NCBI GenBank assembly: GCA_001305115.1
Contig: BCAA01000001.1
Coordinates: 62,001-126,000, forward strand
Direction: 5' to 3'
DNA: 64,000 bases
DNA from: Clostridia bacterium UC5.1-1E11
GTDB lineage: Bacteria; Bacillota; Clostridia; Oscillospirales; Acutalibacteraceae
Positions 9,982 to 19,145 of the stretch are shown in pieces; the first letter of the stretch is position 1; each line of letters starts with the position of its first letter. The translations under genes were made by a program, and so were the position numbers. Below the pieces are notes generated by a model, which made no database searches, had not been told where the DNA came from, and was given only the letters and a program-made list of their open reading frames with translations.

Positions 9982-10718
9982 GTTTTCTCGTTCCCAGATT
10001 TTATTGGGTACACGCAGCATGGAGCGACTGCGGAACAGCCGGGTAGCCGTTTTTGGCCTCGGCGGTGTAGGCAGTTTTGCTGCGGAAGCACTCGTTCGAA
10101 CCGGCGTCGGCCACCTGCTGTTGATCGACAATGACACCGTGAGTTTAACCAATCTTAACCGGCAGATTCTCGCTGACCATTCCACCATTGGAAAACAGAA
10201 AGTTGACGTGATGAGGGAACGCGCCCAACGCATCCATCCGGCAGTGGATGTTCAAACCTTTCCGTTGTTTTATCTTCCCGACACGCCCAGTGACTTTTTA
10301 AACGATTGTGACTATATTATCGACGCTATCGACACGGTATCTGCAAAATTGGCGCTGGTGCAGGTAGCGCAAGAGAAGGGGATCCCCATCATCAGCAGTA
10401 TGGGGACGGGGAACAAACTCGATCCCACCCGCTTTGAAGTGGCAGACATCTATCAGACCTCGGTATGTCCCCTATGCCGGGTCATGCGCCGTGAACTGAA
10501 AAAAACGCGGAATTTCATCTTTGAAAGTTGTGTATTCCAAAGAAGAGCCTGTACCGCGTGAAGAGAATCCAGAACTCCAAGATGCATTTCCGCGCCGGCA
10601 AACACCAGGAAGCGTGGCGTTCGTCCCACCGGTCGCCGGGTTTATTCTCGCTGGGGAGGTCATTAAAGATTTGACCGATGGACTTCGCCCGAGCCCCGAA
10701 TGGGCGTCTCATTCATAA
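9971..10718 (+). CDS. tcdA: tRNA threonylcarbamoyladenosine dehydratase (ThiF/MoeB family)
   Basis: An E1-like enzyme that converts t6A37 of tRNA to its cyclic form using ATP. It has the Rossmann motif GLGGVGSFAAEAL, the LLIDNDTVSLTNLNRQ stretch typical of E1-like proteins, and a CxxC (CPLC) near residue 160. The frame breaks at the A7 run 10499-10505. Removing one A gives RELKKRGISSLKVVYSKEE and a protein of about 248 aa. It starts inside the previous gene, whose 3' end carries the AGGAGG site. Confidence 0.85.
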
Positions 10719-10759
10719 ATTGCTCGGGATTGGGAAACCTATCCGCGAGGTGATTGACG

Positions 10760-10954
10760 ATGAAAGATCGAAAAAAACAAGCAGCCAAGCCCCAACCTAC
10801 CACCGGACAGTCCCAAGCCGAGATACGAGCCGAACAGGCTGCGTGCGCGCTTCCGGACATGAACAAAGGAAGCATCCCATCGGACGTCAGCGGCAGCTAT
10901 ACCGGCACGCCGACGGACGATCTTTATCCCGTCCAGGATGCAGACGACCTGTAA
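10760..10954 (+). CDS. small hydrophilic protein of unknown function
   Basis: A 64-aa polar, probably disordered protein. It is rich in Gln/Ala/Lys at the start and ends in the acidic tail GTPTDDLYPVQDADDL after a GSYTG element. The ATG at 10760 is preferred to the TTG two codons earlier because GAGGTG is spaced correctly. It lies 41 bases after tcdA and before a terminator, so it is probably the last gene of that operon. I recall small clostridial proteins with a similar GSYTGTP...QDADDL ending, but no function is known to me. Confidence 0.6.
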   Translation: MKDRKKQAAKPQPTTGQSQAEIRAEQAACALPDMNKGSIPSDVSGSYTGTPTDDLYPVQDADDL

Positions 10955-11022
10955 CTCGATAAAGCCGGGAGTAGCCAATAGGAAATGCATTTGAAACATC
11001 CTTGATAACCTGTTATACGCGC

Positions 11023-11048
11023 CTGCATTTCCGAATAGGGAAATGCAG
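11023..11048 (+). repeat. perfect 10-bp hairpin
   Basis: CTGCATTTCC, loop GAATAG, GGAAATGCAG. No T-run follows. It sits 28 bases before a true terminator. A further partial copy (GGAAATGCAT) occurs at 10981. Confidence 0.5.
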
Positions 11049-11075
11049 CATACTGTCTATTCTATTATAAAGTTA

Positions 11076-11117
11076 AAAACGGTTGTGTGCTTTCTATGGA
11101 CCGCACACAACCGTTTT
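11076..11117 (+). terminator. bidirectional terminator (tcdA operon / P-type ATPase)
   Basis: A 15-bp stem AAAACGGTTGTGTGC / GCACACAACCGTTTT with T-rich flanks on both sides, placed between convergent operons. Confidence 0.88.
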
Positions 11118-11149
11118 TCTTTTTAAAGATTGTCACCCTTAAATGCCAC

Positions 11150-13547
11150 TCAATCCTCCGCATTGCGCATAATGATGCGTTCAATAACATGTAACACTAC
11201 ACTCATCATGCAGATGGCAAAGAGCAACAATGGCACCAAAACCACGACCATGGGGACCGTAAGATCGACCAGGGAGAACAGCGGCTGGAAAAATAGCATT
11301 GCCATAATAAAACCAACCACCATCAGGGTATACAGCGCAGACCGCAACAGATTAAATGGAACACAAACCTTTAATAGAGTGAGAAGTCCTGTAAATCCAG
11401 TTAAAATGACCGCCAAGGTGGAAATTTGTTCGTTGGGCAGGTGGAGGAACAGCGAAACTGCCACCAACAATAGAATGTTGGTAATCATCGTCAAAGCACC
11501 CGGCAAGGATTTCCGTATGATATTGACCAAGAATTTCCCGCGGATACGGTCTTTGTTTGGTTCCAAGGCCAGGATAAAGGAAGGAATCCCAATCGTAAAG
11601 GTATTGATAAGCGTAAATTGAATGGGTTGGAACGGGTAGTCACATTGCAGGAAGATAAAGCAAACCGCGATAATGGTGGAGAAAATGGATTTCACCAGGA
11701 ATAGGGAGGAGGAACGTTGCAAATTATTGATGGAACGCCGCCCTTCCTGAACAATGCGCGGCATGCTGGCAAAATTGGAGTCCAATAGCACCAACTGCGA
11801 AACTGCACGAGCAGCGTCGCTGCCAGAAGCCATCGCAATACTGCAATCGCTCTCCTTAAGGCTAATACGTCGTTTACTCCATCGCCTGTCATGGCAACTG
11901 TATGCTTTTGTTCCTTAAGCGCCTTGACCAGATCGAGTTTTTGTTGGGGCGTCACACGCCCAAATACGGTGTATTCCTCCACGGCTTTCTGAATATCTTC
12001 ATAGGTTTTCAGGTTGGTCGCATCGACAAACCGATCTGCGTTTTGCAAACCTGCACGTTTGGCGATGTTGGCCACCGTCACTGCATTGTCACCGGAAATC
12101 ACCTTGATTTCTACCCCTTGGTCGGCAAAGTATTCCAGCGTTTCTCGCGCGTTATCGCGGATTTTATCGCTCAACAGGAGCAAAGCCAAAGGGGAGAGCT
12201 CCTTAGGGAGCCCCTTATCCTGAAAAGGGTTTTGGGAATAGGCCAATAACAATACGCGCTGCCCTTGCGAAGAGTACTGTTCCACCTTCTCACGCAGGGG
12301 TTCAAAGCGGTCCCGCATCACAAACTCTGCTGCGCCGATGACAAAGGTTCCAATGTTTGCAAAGCTGGCGCCACTCCATTTGCGCGCAGACGAGAAGGGC
12401 ACTGAATCGACGCATATCCAATCTGGAACAACCAGGCCCAGTTGCTTCATGGCCATAGAGGTGGGATTTTCGTCATTTAAAGCATGGGTGACTGCTGCAA
12501 TGGCATCCTCCACCTGAGGCTGTGGGATCGGGCAAAGCGGCTCGATTCCATCCACCTGCATCGTTCCCTCGGTGATCGTGCCGGTCTTGTCCAGACACAG
12601 AGTATCCACGCGAGCCAAGGTCTCGATGGAATAGAGATCCTGGACCAAGGCGTTATAACGGGAAAGCCGAATCACACTGACTGCTAATACGACGCTGGTG
12701 AGCAATACCAATCCCTCTGGAATCATCCCGATCAGCGCGGCAACCGTACTGACCACAGCCTGGGAAAATGGCTGTGCGGAAAGAACATACTGTTTGTAAA
12801 ACAGCGCTGCGCCCACCGGAATGATGGCAAAACCGAGCAATTTGATAATTTTGTTGATGCTCGTCATGATCTCGGAATTGGGCTTTTTTAAATATTTGGC
12901 ATGATTTGTAATTTGGGAAGCATAGTTCTCCGCCCCAACATGTTCCACACGAGCATGGCAGTCTCCGCTGACGATAAAACTTCCTGAAAAAAGAAGATCG
13001 CCCGGTTTTTTCACCACAGGGTCACTTTCGCCAGTCAGCAGAGATTCATTCACCTCGCACTCGCCAAATTGTACAATGCAGTCGGCGCAGACCTGATTCC
13101 CTGCAGAGAGGTGCAGGATGTCGTCCAAAACCAGCTCTTCCACCGGGAGGCCTTGTTCCTCTCCGCTGCGCACCACCCGCGCTTTAGGGGCTGCAATTAA
13201 GGACAACTTATCAATGGTCTTTTTGGCTCGAATTTCCTGAAAAGTGCCGATCAGCGTATTACAAATGACCACACCCATAAACAGCAGATTTTTATAGGAC
13301 CCCACCAAAAAACCATACTTGCCAAAATGATATTTAAAATGTTAAAAGGCGTAATCAGATTCCCGCGGATAATCTGTCCAACTGTTTTAGTCTTGATTTC
13401 GCCCTCTCCGTTTGTCAGTCCCTGCTGTTGGCGCATCTGGACCTGCTGGGGATTGAGTCCCCGTGTATAGTCAGGTTCAAACCGCTCACAATATTTCTGA
13501 TCCGATCGCTCAGCAGTGTCCACCGGCAGCTCTCTGTGTCTTTTCAT
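11150..13547 (-). CDS. cation-transporting P-type ATPase (CtpE-like)
   Basis: An integral membrane pump of about 799 aa after two corrections. Landmarks are the actuator motif LLTGESDPVV, the M4 motif PEGLVLLTS, phosphorylation site DKTGTITEG, hinge MTGDGVNDVLALK and four or more C-terminal helices. The PEGL motif suggests the CtpE-type group (calcium or another divalent cation) rather than heavy-metal pumps, but the ion is uncertain. The frame breaks at plus-strand A6 13307-13312 (restoring MVFLVGSYKNLL) and at TT 11856-11857 (restoring ALKESDCSIAMASG). The start is at 13547 behind AAAGGAG. The upstream 33 residues of the longest frame are not needed. Confidence 0.85.
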
Positions 13548-13817
13548 AAAAACTCCTTTGGAACCAATTGGCATGGCTCTTCCATTCGATCTGTTAAAAA
13601 TTTTGGCAGACTCATCCCCTCTTATACGGCATTCAAATGCACGCAATCATCATCAAACGGAAAAAAGAGGACAAAATCCCTATTTATTATACTATTGAAC
13701 GTAAGAAATTGCTAGTTTCTGACGGAATTGTAAGAAACGTTAAAAAAGCGTTCATAAATTCAGCGCAATAGCTAAAAAACGCCGGAAACTGTGATTTGAT
13801 TCAATAGAATATTCCTC

Positions 13818-13846
13818 TTGCTCAAAATAGAAAAGCTGTATATAAT
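13818..13846 (+). promoter_or_regulatory. promoter of O-antigen-ligase-like gene
   Basis: TTGCTC, 17 bases, TATAAT (13841-13846). The rest of the 13548-13991 gap contains two GTAAGAAA repeats (about 13702 and 13730) and a lone minus-strand TATAAT (13686-13691) that could serve the ATPase gene. Confidence 0.55.
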
Positions 13847-13991
13847 AAAGTACCGTATGAATGGGCATATCCGCGTTCTATTGTTCCGCCAATTGGACAG
13901 AAACTCTTATTTTTGCGTCCAGCTAGGGGTGGGACATCCTGTGGGAAAAGAACGATTTTTTAGAAAGGAGGAATGGTCTATCACTCAGACA

Positions 13992-15205
13992 ATGGAATCT
14001 GTTTCGATTCGTTTGCAAGCGTGGGTCAAGCAATTGGATATAGATACCGCCGCGCCAATGGCGCTGGTGATCTCTTTGTTTTTTCCCTTTTATCTTTCTG
14101 TTGTCACGGTAAGCGCCATTGCAGTGATGACAATGGTCAACTATCGAATGCGGTCAAAAGCATTGGAATCTCCGTATTGTAAGGCACTGCTTGGGGCATT
14201 GATCGTACCTTTCTTCGTTTCAGCCGTGTATAACAATTATATGGGCATGCTTTACAGTATGCTTGTTTTGGCAGCTGTAATCTGTGCATTCTACCTGCGC
14301 AGCGTGATGACCGGTTCTCTATTCAACCGCATGATGGATGCAGCCTGTGTAGCAAGTATATTCTGCGCAGGACTTGCGTTTTGCAAAAAGCCGCATTGTT
14401 TTCTACAGCACCGGATTATCGGCCGACGTCGGTATTTTCCAATGCCAATTACTATGGTATGATGATCGAATTTTTAGTTCTGATCGCATTGTACCGCCTG
14501 TTTACCAATTCAAAAGAGCGTGTTTTTTACAGTGTTGTGATTGCTGTCAATTTGCTGGGGCTTTATTTCTGTGCAAGCATGTCTTCTTGTATGGGATTGC
14601 TCTGCGCAGTATTGGTGATGTTTTATCTCAAAAAGTATTATAAATGGATGGGACTATTCTTAGCACTGGCGGTCTTTGCCGCAGCTAGTAGCCTGTTATT
14701 TCCAATTCTTTTCCCACGCGTCGAAGCGATCGATACCACATTTGGACAACGCCTCTCTATTTGGGCGGCGGCCATTCAGGGGATTCAATCCCATCCTATC
14801 TTCGGGATGGGGCCTACGTCATATCAGATGATCTATCGTGTGTTTGATGGGTATCAGACGTATCATTGCCATAACTTGTTGTTGGATACCCTCTTGAATT
14901 ATGGAATTATCGGGGCAGGGGCAATGGGGCTCTATATCTTCGTCCAGTGTAAAATATTATGGCTTCGGTTCCGAAACCATATCTGCAACGAAATGAACAT
15001 TCTCTTGACGGCCGCTTTTGCTGCTGTGATTGCTCACGGTGTCACCGATGTGACGGTATATTGGATTCAAACTGGAATGTTGTTCTTGATTCTATTTTCT
15101 AGCACAGGAATCTGTGCAGACTATGTTGAAAGTAAGCTCCGTTTGCCAAAGTTGCTTCACATCCCAAGCTATCCAGCGAAAACACATACACATTCTGTGT
15201 ATTGA
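13992..15205 (+). CDS. O-antigen ligase / polysaccharide polymerase-like membrane protein
   Basis: A polytopic membrane protein (about 404 aa, roughly ten helices) of the Wzy/O-antigen ligase family. These join or polymerise lipid-linked glycans outside the membrane. The family's external-loop signature is GMGPTSYQM...YHCHNLLLDTLLNYGIIG. The frame breaks at T4 14379-14382. One more T gives GLAFLQKAALFSTAPDYRPTS. The start is uncertain: ATG 13992 is 20 bases from the strong AAAGGAGG, while an ATC at 13980 would be ideally spaced. It is probably functionally linked to the sugar transferase at 9.3 kb. Confidence 0.75.
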
Positions 15206-15223
15206 ATACCGGATTATAAAAAA

Positions 15224-15264
15224 GAGCTTCCTGGGGAACGAAAGATCCCCTAGGAAGCTTTTTA
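15224..15264 (+). terminator. terminator
   Basis: Stem AGCTTCCTGGGGA / TCCCCTAGGAAGCT with one bulge, followed by TTTTTATT, 18 bases after the ligase-like gene. Confidence 0.82.
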
Positions 15265-15441
15265 TTATTATTTGTTTCCTATAAGCTAACTTCACGATCA
15301 TTTAACCATAACGTCCTTAACGTCCTTATATGCATTTTAAAACAAAGCAGGCAAAAAGGACGTAATAAAATTAACTCTGAACTGTGTTTCGGCGCTTTTT
15401 GGGAATGCAATCCCCTTATAGAAGTCCATCCGCTGTCTCTT

Positions 15442-16047
15442 TTAACTGGTCAAAAAACGGCTGATGTGCTGACCGTCATTTACCGCATGTGAAAATTCTG
15501 CACCAACCGGCAGAAGGAAACGGTCTCCTTGGCGAGTAAGCTTTCCAAAAAGAACAAAAGGAACAAAATCTTCTTTGGGTTCTCCTCCAAAGCAAAAACC
15601 GGTAAATGGTACATTTGGAGCAATTGAGACGCCAAAGATATTTTTGGGCATAGTTTCATCGCAAAGTAGACGTCCACAATGTTCAGCAACCTTGTAGTCC
15701 TGTTCAAACGTATGGTAAAATGTCAGAAAGTCTGGGGAATACGCAGAATATTTCATGGAAAAAAGTGTTGGATTGTCTACCCTAGGCACTGTGTAATACG
15801 GATGGAGTTCCTCCCAGATTCCAACACAGTGTTGCTCGTCATAAGCATATCGAAATTCAGGATATTGATTGACGACCTTAGCAGCACAATAAACTAGGGA
15901 AGGGTACAGGCGTAAACCCTTCTGCTTGATGTGACGATACAACTTTGTCATATCAAGCTGTTCGGTTATATAAATAGAGGAATTCTGAAAGAACTCCAAA
16001 TATTCCTTTCTCTCCCATTGATCGTAAGGAATTCGTATAAAAGCCAT
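15442..16047 (-). CDS. chloramphenicol acetyltransferase-like protein
   Basis: A 201-aa protein of the trimeric CAT fold. The catalytic motif near the C-terminus is HAVNDGQHISRF (His about 187), where classical CATs have HHAVCDGYHVARF. The N-terminal part with RHIKQKGLRLYPSLVYC and the FTGF stretch also fit the family. ATG 16047 follows GGGAGG. The upstream 26 codons of the open frame belong to the tRNA terminator region. The motif departs from true resistance CATs (Cys and Tyr replaced), so it may acetylate another substrate. No terminator was recognised after it. Confidence 0.8.
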   Translation of the reverse strand: MAFIRIPYDQWERKEYLEFFQNSSIYITEQLDMTKLYRHIKQKGLRLYPSLVYCAAKVVNQYPEFRYAYDEQHCVGIWEELHPYYTVPRVDNPTLFSMKYSAYSPDFLTFYHTFEQDYKVAEHCGRLLCDETMPKNIFGVSIAPNVPFTGFCFGGEPKEDFVPFVLFGKLTRQGDRFLLPVGAEFSHAVNDGQHISRFLTS

Positions 16048-16112
16048 AGTTCCCTCCCAATAAAGCTTTTGAATCTGAAAAATAGGTTTTCCATGACAAC
16101 CAATAATAAAAA

Positions 16113-16140
16113 AGTCTGAACGCATTTATGCATTCAGACT
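16113..16140 (-). terminator. terminator of tRNA-Ala
   Basis: On the minus strand a 12-13 bp stem (AGTCTGAATGCAT / ATGCGTTCAGACT, one mismatch) followed by TTTTTTATT, just 3' of the tRNA. Confidence 0.8.
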
Positions 16141-16148
16141 CAATTGAA

Positions 16149-16224
16149 TGGTGGACCTGAAGGGATTCGAACCCACGACCTCTCGGATGCGAACCGAACG
16201 CTCTCCCAGCTGAGCTACAGGCCC
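16149..16224 (-). tRNA. tRNA-Ala (anticodon CGC)
   Basis: A 76-base cloverleaf with encoded CCA. Acceptor stem is GGGCCTG / CAGGTCC, D-arm GCTC...GAGC, anticodon loop TTCGCAT giving CGC, and T-loop TTCGAAT. The G3-U70 wobble that defines alanine acceptors is present. The T-stem has a mismatch, which may be a base error. Confidence 0.92.
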
Positions 16225-16263
16225 ATTTTTCCGCTAAACGATTTCTTTTTAACGGCGAGATTT

Positions 16264-16292
16264 ATTATAGCATGTTCTGCTGTATAATGCAA
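16264..16292 (-). promoter_or_regulatory. promoter of tRNA-Ala
   Basis: On the minus strand TTGCAT (16287-16292), 17 bases, TATAAT (16264-16269), about 40 bases before the tRNA 5' end. Confidence 0.7.
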
Positions 16293-16368
16293 GTCCTCAG
16301 GCAAAATTTTTGACAAAATGTTGCCGCATTTTCTCAAGTCGACATTTTCATACGATTGGTTGCGACGA

Positions 16369-16535
16369 TTGAGTGATGCTCGCAATTGGGCTGGTATGGG
16401 TTGCAGTGAGGTGTGGATTCCAGGCAAACATGGTACCGGCGTTACGCCCGTCTATGTCAATGTGATGAAGCTGTTGGAGTTGGCATTTCACGATGGTTAT
16501 AATCCCTATACACGCAAGTGTCTGTGCCCGTCCAG
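16369..16535 (+). pseudogene. 167-bp copy of glycyl radical enzyme active-site segment
   Basis: This stretch aligns without gaps to the reverse complement of 20101-20267 inside the glycyl radical enzyme gene. There are 9 differences in 167 bases (94.6% identity). It encodes the segment around the catalytic Cys (LSDARNWAGMGCSEV...IPGKHGTG). Seven of the nine differences are C-to-T or G-to-A relative to the intact gene, and four change residues (R to W, L to F, N to Y, G to R). It has no start or remaining domains and lies upstream of the tRNA-Ala promoter. It is a remnant of a duplication or of a second decayed enzyme gene. Confidence 0.88.
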
Positions 16536-16599
16536 GCTTTGATCTTTCAGCTTCCAACCGGGGATAAGGAAAAAGGTAATCCCAAATCTGGAAGGATTA

Positions 16600-16608
16600 T
16601 GGTATAAT
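16600..16608 (+). promoter_or_regulatory. extended -10 promoter of rhomboid gene
   Basis: TGGTATAAT, an extended -10, 110 bases before the rhomboid ATG. No good -35 was found. Confidence 0.5.
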
Positions 16609-16721
16609 ATTAAATAATAAGGAAAGGCGCCAAAAGTTTACAACGACTCCCACAAGTACCGATCAAAGGATTTTTGATCCCTGATCGATACGCGCTGGCT
16701 TCTATTGAACGGAGGGACGAT

Positions 16722-17294
16722 ATGCCACTGCTAAAACGAATCCATTACAACGCACCTGTGATTTTAACTTTCTTTTTGTTCTCTCTAGCTGCACTGCTTC
16801 TCGGCGCAATGAGCAATGGCTGGGCAACACAAAGGCTCTTTTCCGTCTATCGTGCCCCCTTGACAGACCCTCTTAGTTATGTACGCCTAATTGGCCACGT
16901 CTTTGGCCATGCCAATTATGAGCATTTTGCTGGAAATATGCTTTTGTTTTTAGTTGTAGGGCCTCCGATGGAAGAGAAATATGGCAGTAAAATTCTTTTG
17001 TTAGGGATTCTGCTGACCGCGGGGATTTCTGGATTGTTGCAATGTGTCTTTTTCCCTTCTACAGCACTGTTGGGGGCAAGCGGCATTGTGTTCATGCTCA
17101 TTATGCTCTCTTCATTGGCTGGCATGAAGGAAGGGCGAATTCCTCTAACCCTCATTCTAGTTGCGGTTCTATATCTTGGTCAAGAAGTCTATTCGGCTCT
17201 TTTTGTACAAGATCACGTAGCTCATTTTATGCATCTGGTGGGTGGCACTTGTGGTACTATTTTTGGGTTTATTATCGCTCAAAAGCGTCTCTGA
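16722..17294 (+). CDS. rhomboid-family intramembrane serine protease
   Basis: A 190-aa membrane protein with six predicted helices. Rhomboid landmarks are GHANYEHFAGNM (structural His and Asn), the catalytic Ser in LGASGIVF and the catalytic His in HFMHLVGGTCG. It would cleave transmembrane substrates within the bilayer. ATG 16722 has GGAGGG 6-8 bases upstream. The frame extends 16 codons further without support. It stands alone with its own promoter and a terminator. Confidence 0.85.
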   Translation: MPLLKRIHYNAPVILTFFLFSLAALLLGAMSNGWATQRLFSVYRAPLTDPLSYVRLIGHVFGHANYEHFAGNMLLFLVVGPPMEEKYGSKILLLGILLTAGISGLLQCVFFPSTALLGASGIVFMLIMLSSLAGMKEGRIPLTLILVAVLYLGQEVYSALFVQDHVAHFMHLVGGTCGTIFGFIIAQKRL

Positions 17295-17412
17295 CAAAAG
17301 CGCTCCTATCACCATATAAAATACGGCAAAGGGGGTATCCCAAAACTACGAATCTTTCGATTCATAGGGAAGGGCGTCCTCTTTCTGGCTGAAAAATATC
17401 TGCGTTTCTAAA

Positions 17413-17460
17413 AAAGAGGGTATCCTTCCGTCATTTCATGACTTTTGGGACACCCTCTTT
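17413..17460 (+). terminator. terminator between rhomboid and DeoR operon
   Basis: Stem AAAGAGGGTATCC / GGACACCCTCTTT (one mismatch) with T-rich 3' flank. It can act on both convergent transcripts. Confidence 0.75.
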
Positions 17461-17470
17461 TCCTTTTCTG

Positions 17471-18217
17471 TTAGACTATGTTGACATGCATCCCTCGTAT
17501 CCGCAGATTTTCACAAAGTACAGAGTCCGCACTGCTGTCTGTGAACAATTCTGCCACACAAGCCGCATTCAAGAAAGAAACCGTTCCACTTTTTCCAAGC
17601 TTTGAGCCATCCAAGAGCATGCAGACGCGCTCTGCACTTCGCACCATCTCCCGGAGAGCTTCCGCGCGTTCCATATCCACACCAAAAAAGCCGCCGGAAT
17701 CGGTAAAACCGTCTGCTCCTACGAAGGCAGTACCCACATGAAAATCCTCTAAGCAACGTTTGATTAAGGGCCCTACCATACACTGGGAATGCTTCTGGTA
17801 GCTACCTCCCAGCAGAATAATCCGACCATCCGGCTCCTTACAGAGATTCGCCGCTACATAAGCAGAGTTTGTAAGGATTGTCACATTGCGCCGGGTTTCC
17901 ACCACCTGAGCGGCAAACATCGCACACGTACTACCGGTTCCAACAATGATTGTTTCGCCATCCCGTACCCTTTGGGCTGCGGCAGCGGCAATCTTCAGCT
18001 TGGCCTCATAGTGCAACGCCATGTGATAATTGGTGTCATCCGGGTTTGGGAGGGTGGCATAACCGCGCCGCCGGGCTAGAATCCCCTTTTTCGAAAGCGT
18101 ATTTAAATCATTTCGTACAGTCACTTCACTGGTATTTAGCAGGCGGGCAAGCTCACCCGTCTCAATTTCTCCACGGTCTGCTACCAGCTCAATCATCTTT
18201 ACATGGCGTTCGATCAT
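17471..18217 (-). CDS. DeoR/GlpR-family transcriptional repressor
   Basis: A 248-aa regulator. The N-terminal winged helix is ERHVKMIELVADRGEIETGELARLLNTSEVTVRNDLNTL. The C-terminal sugar-phosphate sensor (DeoRC) shows GTGSTCAMFA, TNSAYVA, the GADGF element and DGSKLGKSGT. The family usually represses sugar catabolic genes and releases DNA on binding a phosphorylated sugar. ATG 18217 is chosen because GGGAG is 7 bases upstream (ATG 18223 is too close). It is the last gene of the seven-gene operon, 19 bases after the activase, and is the obvious candidate for the paired palindromes in the operon promoter. Confidence 0.88.
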   Translation of the reverse strand: MIERHVKMIELVADRGEIETGELARLLNTSEVTVRNDLNTLSKKGILARRRGYATLPNPDDTNYHMALHYEAKLKIAAAAAQRVRDGETIIVGTGSTCAMFAAQVVETRRNVTILTNSAYVAANLCKEPDGRIILLGGSYQKHSQCMVGPLIKRCLEDFHVGTAFVGADGFTDSGGFFGVDMERAEALREMVRSAERVCMLLDGSKLGKSGTVSFLNAACVAELFTDSSADSVLCENLRIRGMHVNIV

Positions 18218-18236
18218 GTCCATTCTCCCATCCGGA

Positions 18237-19133
18237 TTAACGTTCATTGACTTCCACAATAAGCCCCTTTTTGTCCAACTGGTCCACAATTTTTTGTACC
18301 GAGGCAACGGACAACGGTTCGTTGCCCAGTTGATAGGGCATACTGAGATTGGTATATTTACTGATTCCAAAGGTGTGATAGGGGAGTAAAGTGACCTTTT
18401 GGGCACCATTCTCCCAGGCAAAATTGAGAATATCTTGCAATTCTGACGCAGTATCGTTAAACGTCGGAATCACGGGGACCCGCAGATCGGTTACATTGTG
18501 CGTCAAATAATACTGGATGGACGCCAACGTCTGTTGGTTGGTCACACCTGTAAACCGGCGGTGCTTTTCATCATCCGTATGTTTTAAGTCCACCATCACA
18601 TAGTCGAGAAGGGGAGAGAGGCGTGCCGTCAGCTTCAACGGATAATTTCCGTTCGTCTCAATGGCAGTCTGGATTCCATTCTCACGGCAAGCCTCCAAAC
18701 ACTGCAAAAGGAATTCTCCTTGCATAGCGGGTTCCCCGCCGGAAAACGTGACCCCACCACCGCTGCGTTGATAAAAATCCCGGTCCTTACAGACCAACTT
18801 GACCACCTCTTCCACCGACCGGTCATATCCCACCAGCATCAGCGCATCATTTGGGCACAGGTCAATACAATGGCCACAGCGCACACATTTTTTGTGATCG
18901 GTACGGTATCCATCCGCATCGTGGGAAATAGCCCCCTCAGGGCAAATCTCTTCACATCGGCCACACCTTGTACACAGGCTATCTTTGCGCAAAACCTGCG
19001 GCTTTGGAAGGAGCGATTCCGGATTGTGACACCAGAGGCAAACCTGGTTGCAGCCCTTGAGAAAAACAACTGTGCGGATACCGGGACCGTCGTCCAGACT
19101 AAACCGCTGGATATTGAACAAATGACCTGTCAT
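18237..19133 (-). CDS. glycyl radical enzyme activase (radical SAM)
   Basis: A 298-aa activating enzyme that uses S-adenosylmethionine to put the glycyl radical on the partner enzyme. The N-terminus has IQRFSLDDGPGIRTVVFLKG, then the radical SAM cluster motif CNQVCLWC (CX3CX2C). Two ferredoxin-type clusters follow (CTRCGRCEEICP and CVRCGHCIDLCP, about residues 54-100), as in activases of choline- or glycerol-lyase-type enzymes. Then come the GGGVTFSGGEP and ETNG motifs. It lies 12 bases downstream of its substrate enzyme gene and upstream of the DeoR gene. Confidence 0.93.
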   Translation of the reverse strand: MTGHLFNIQRFSLDDGPGIRTVVFLKGCNQVCLWCHNPESLLPKPQVLRKDSLCTRCGRCEEICPEGAISHDADGYRTDHKKCVRCGHCIDLCPNDALMLVGYDRSVEEVVKLVCKDRDFYQRSGGGVTFSGGEPAMQGEFLLQCLEACRENGIQTAIETNGNYPLKLTARLSPLLDYVMVDLKHTDDEKHRRFTGVTNQQTLASIQYYLTHNVTDLRVPVIPTFNDTASELQDILNFAWENGAQKVTLLPYHTFGISKYTNLSMPYQLGNEPLSVASVQKIVDQLDKKGLIVEVNER

Positions 19134-19145
19134 AGGGACCTCCGA

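Noticed and set aside
16318-16542. Open frame of 74 codons as an independent gene
   Set aside because: Its recognisable part is a 167-bp copied fragment of the GRE gene without start signals or other domains, so it is listed as a pseudogene.
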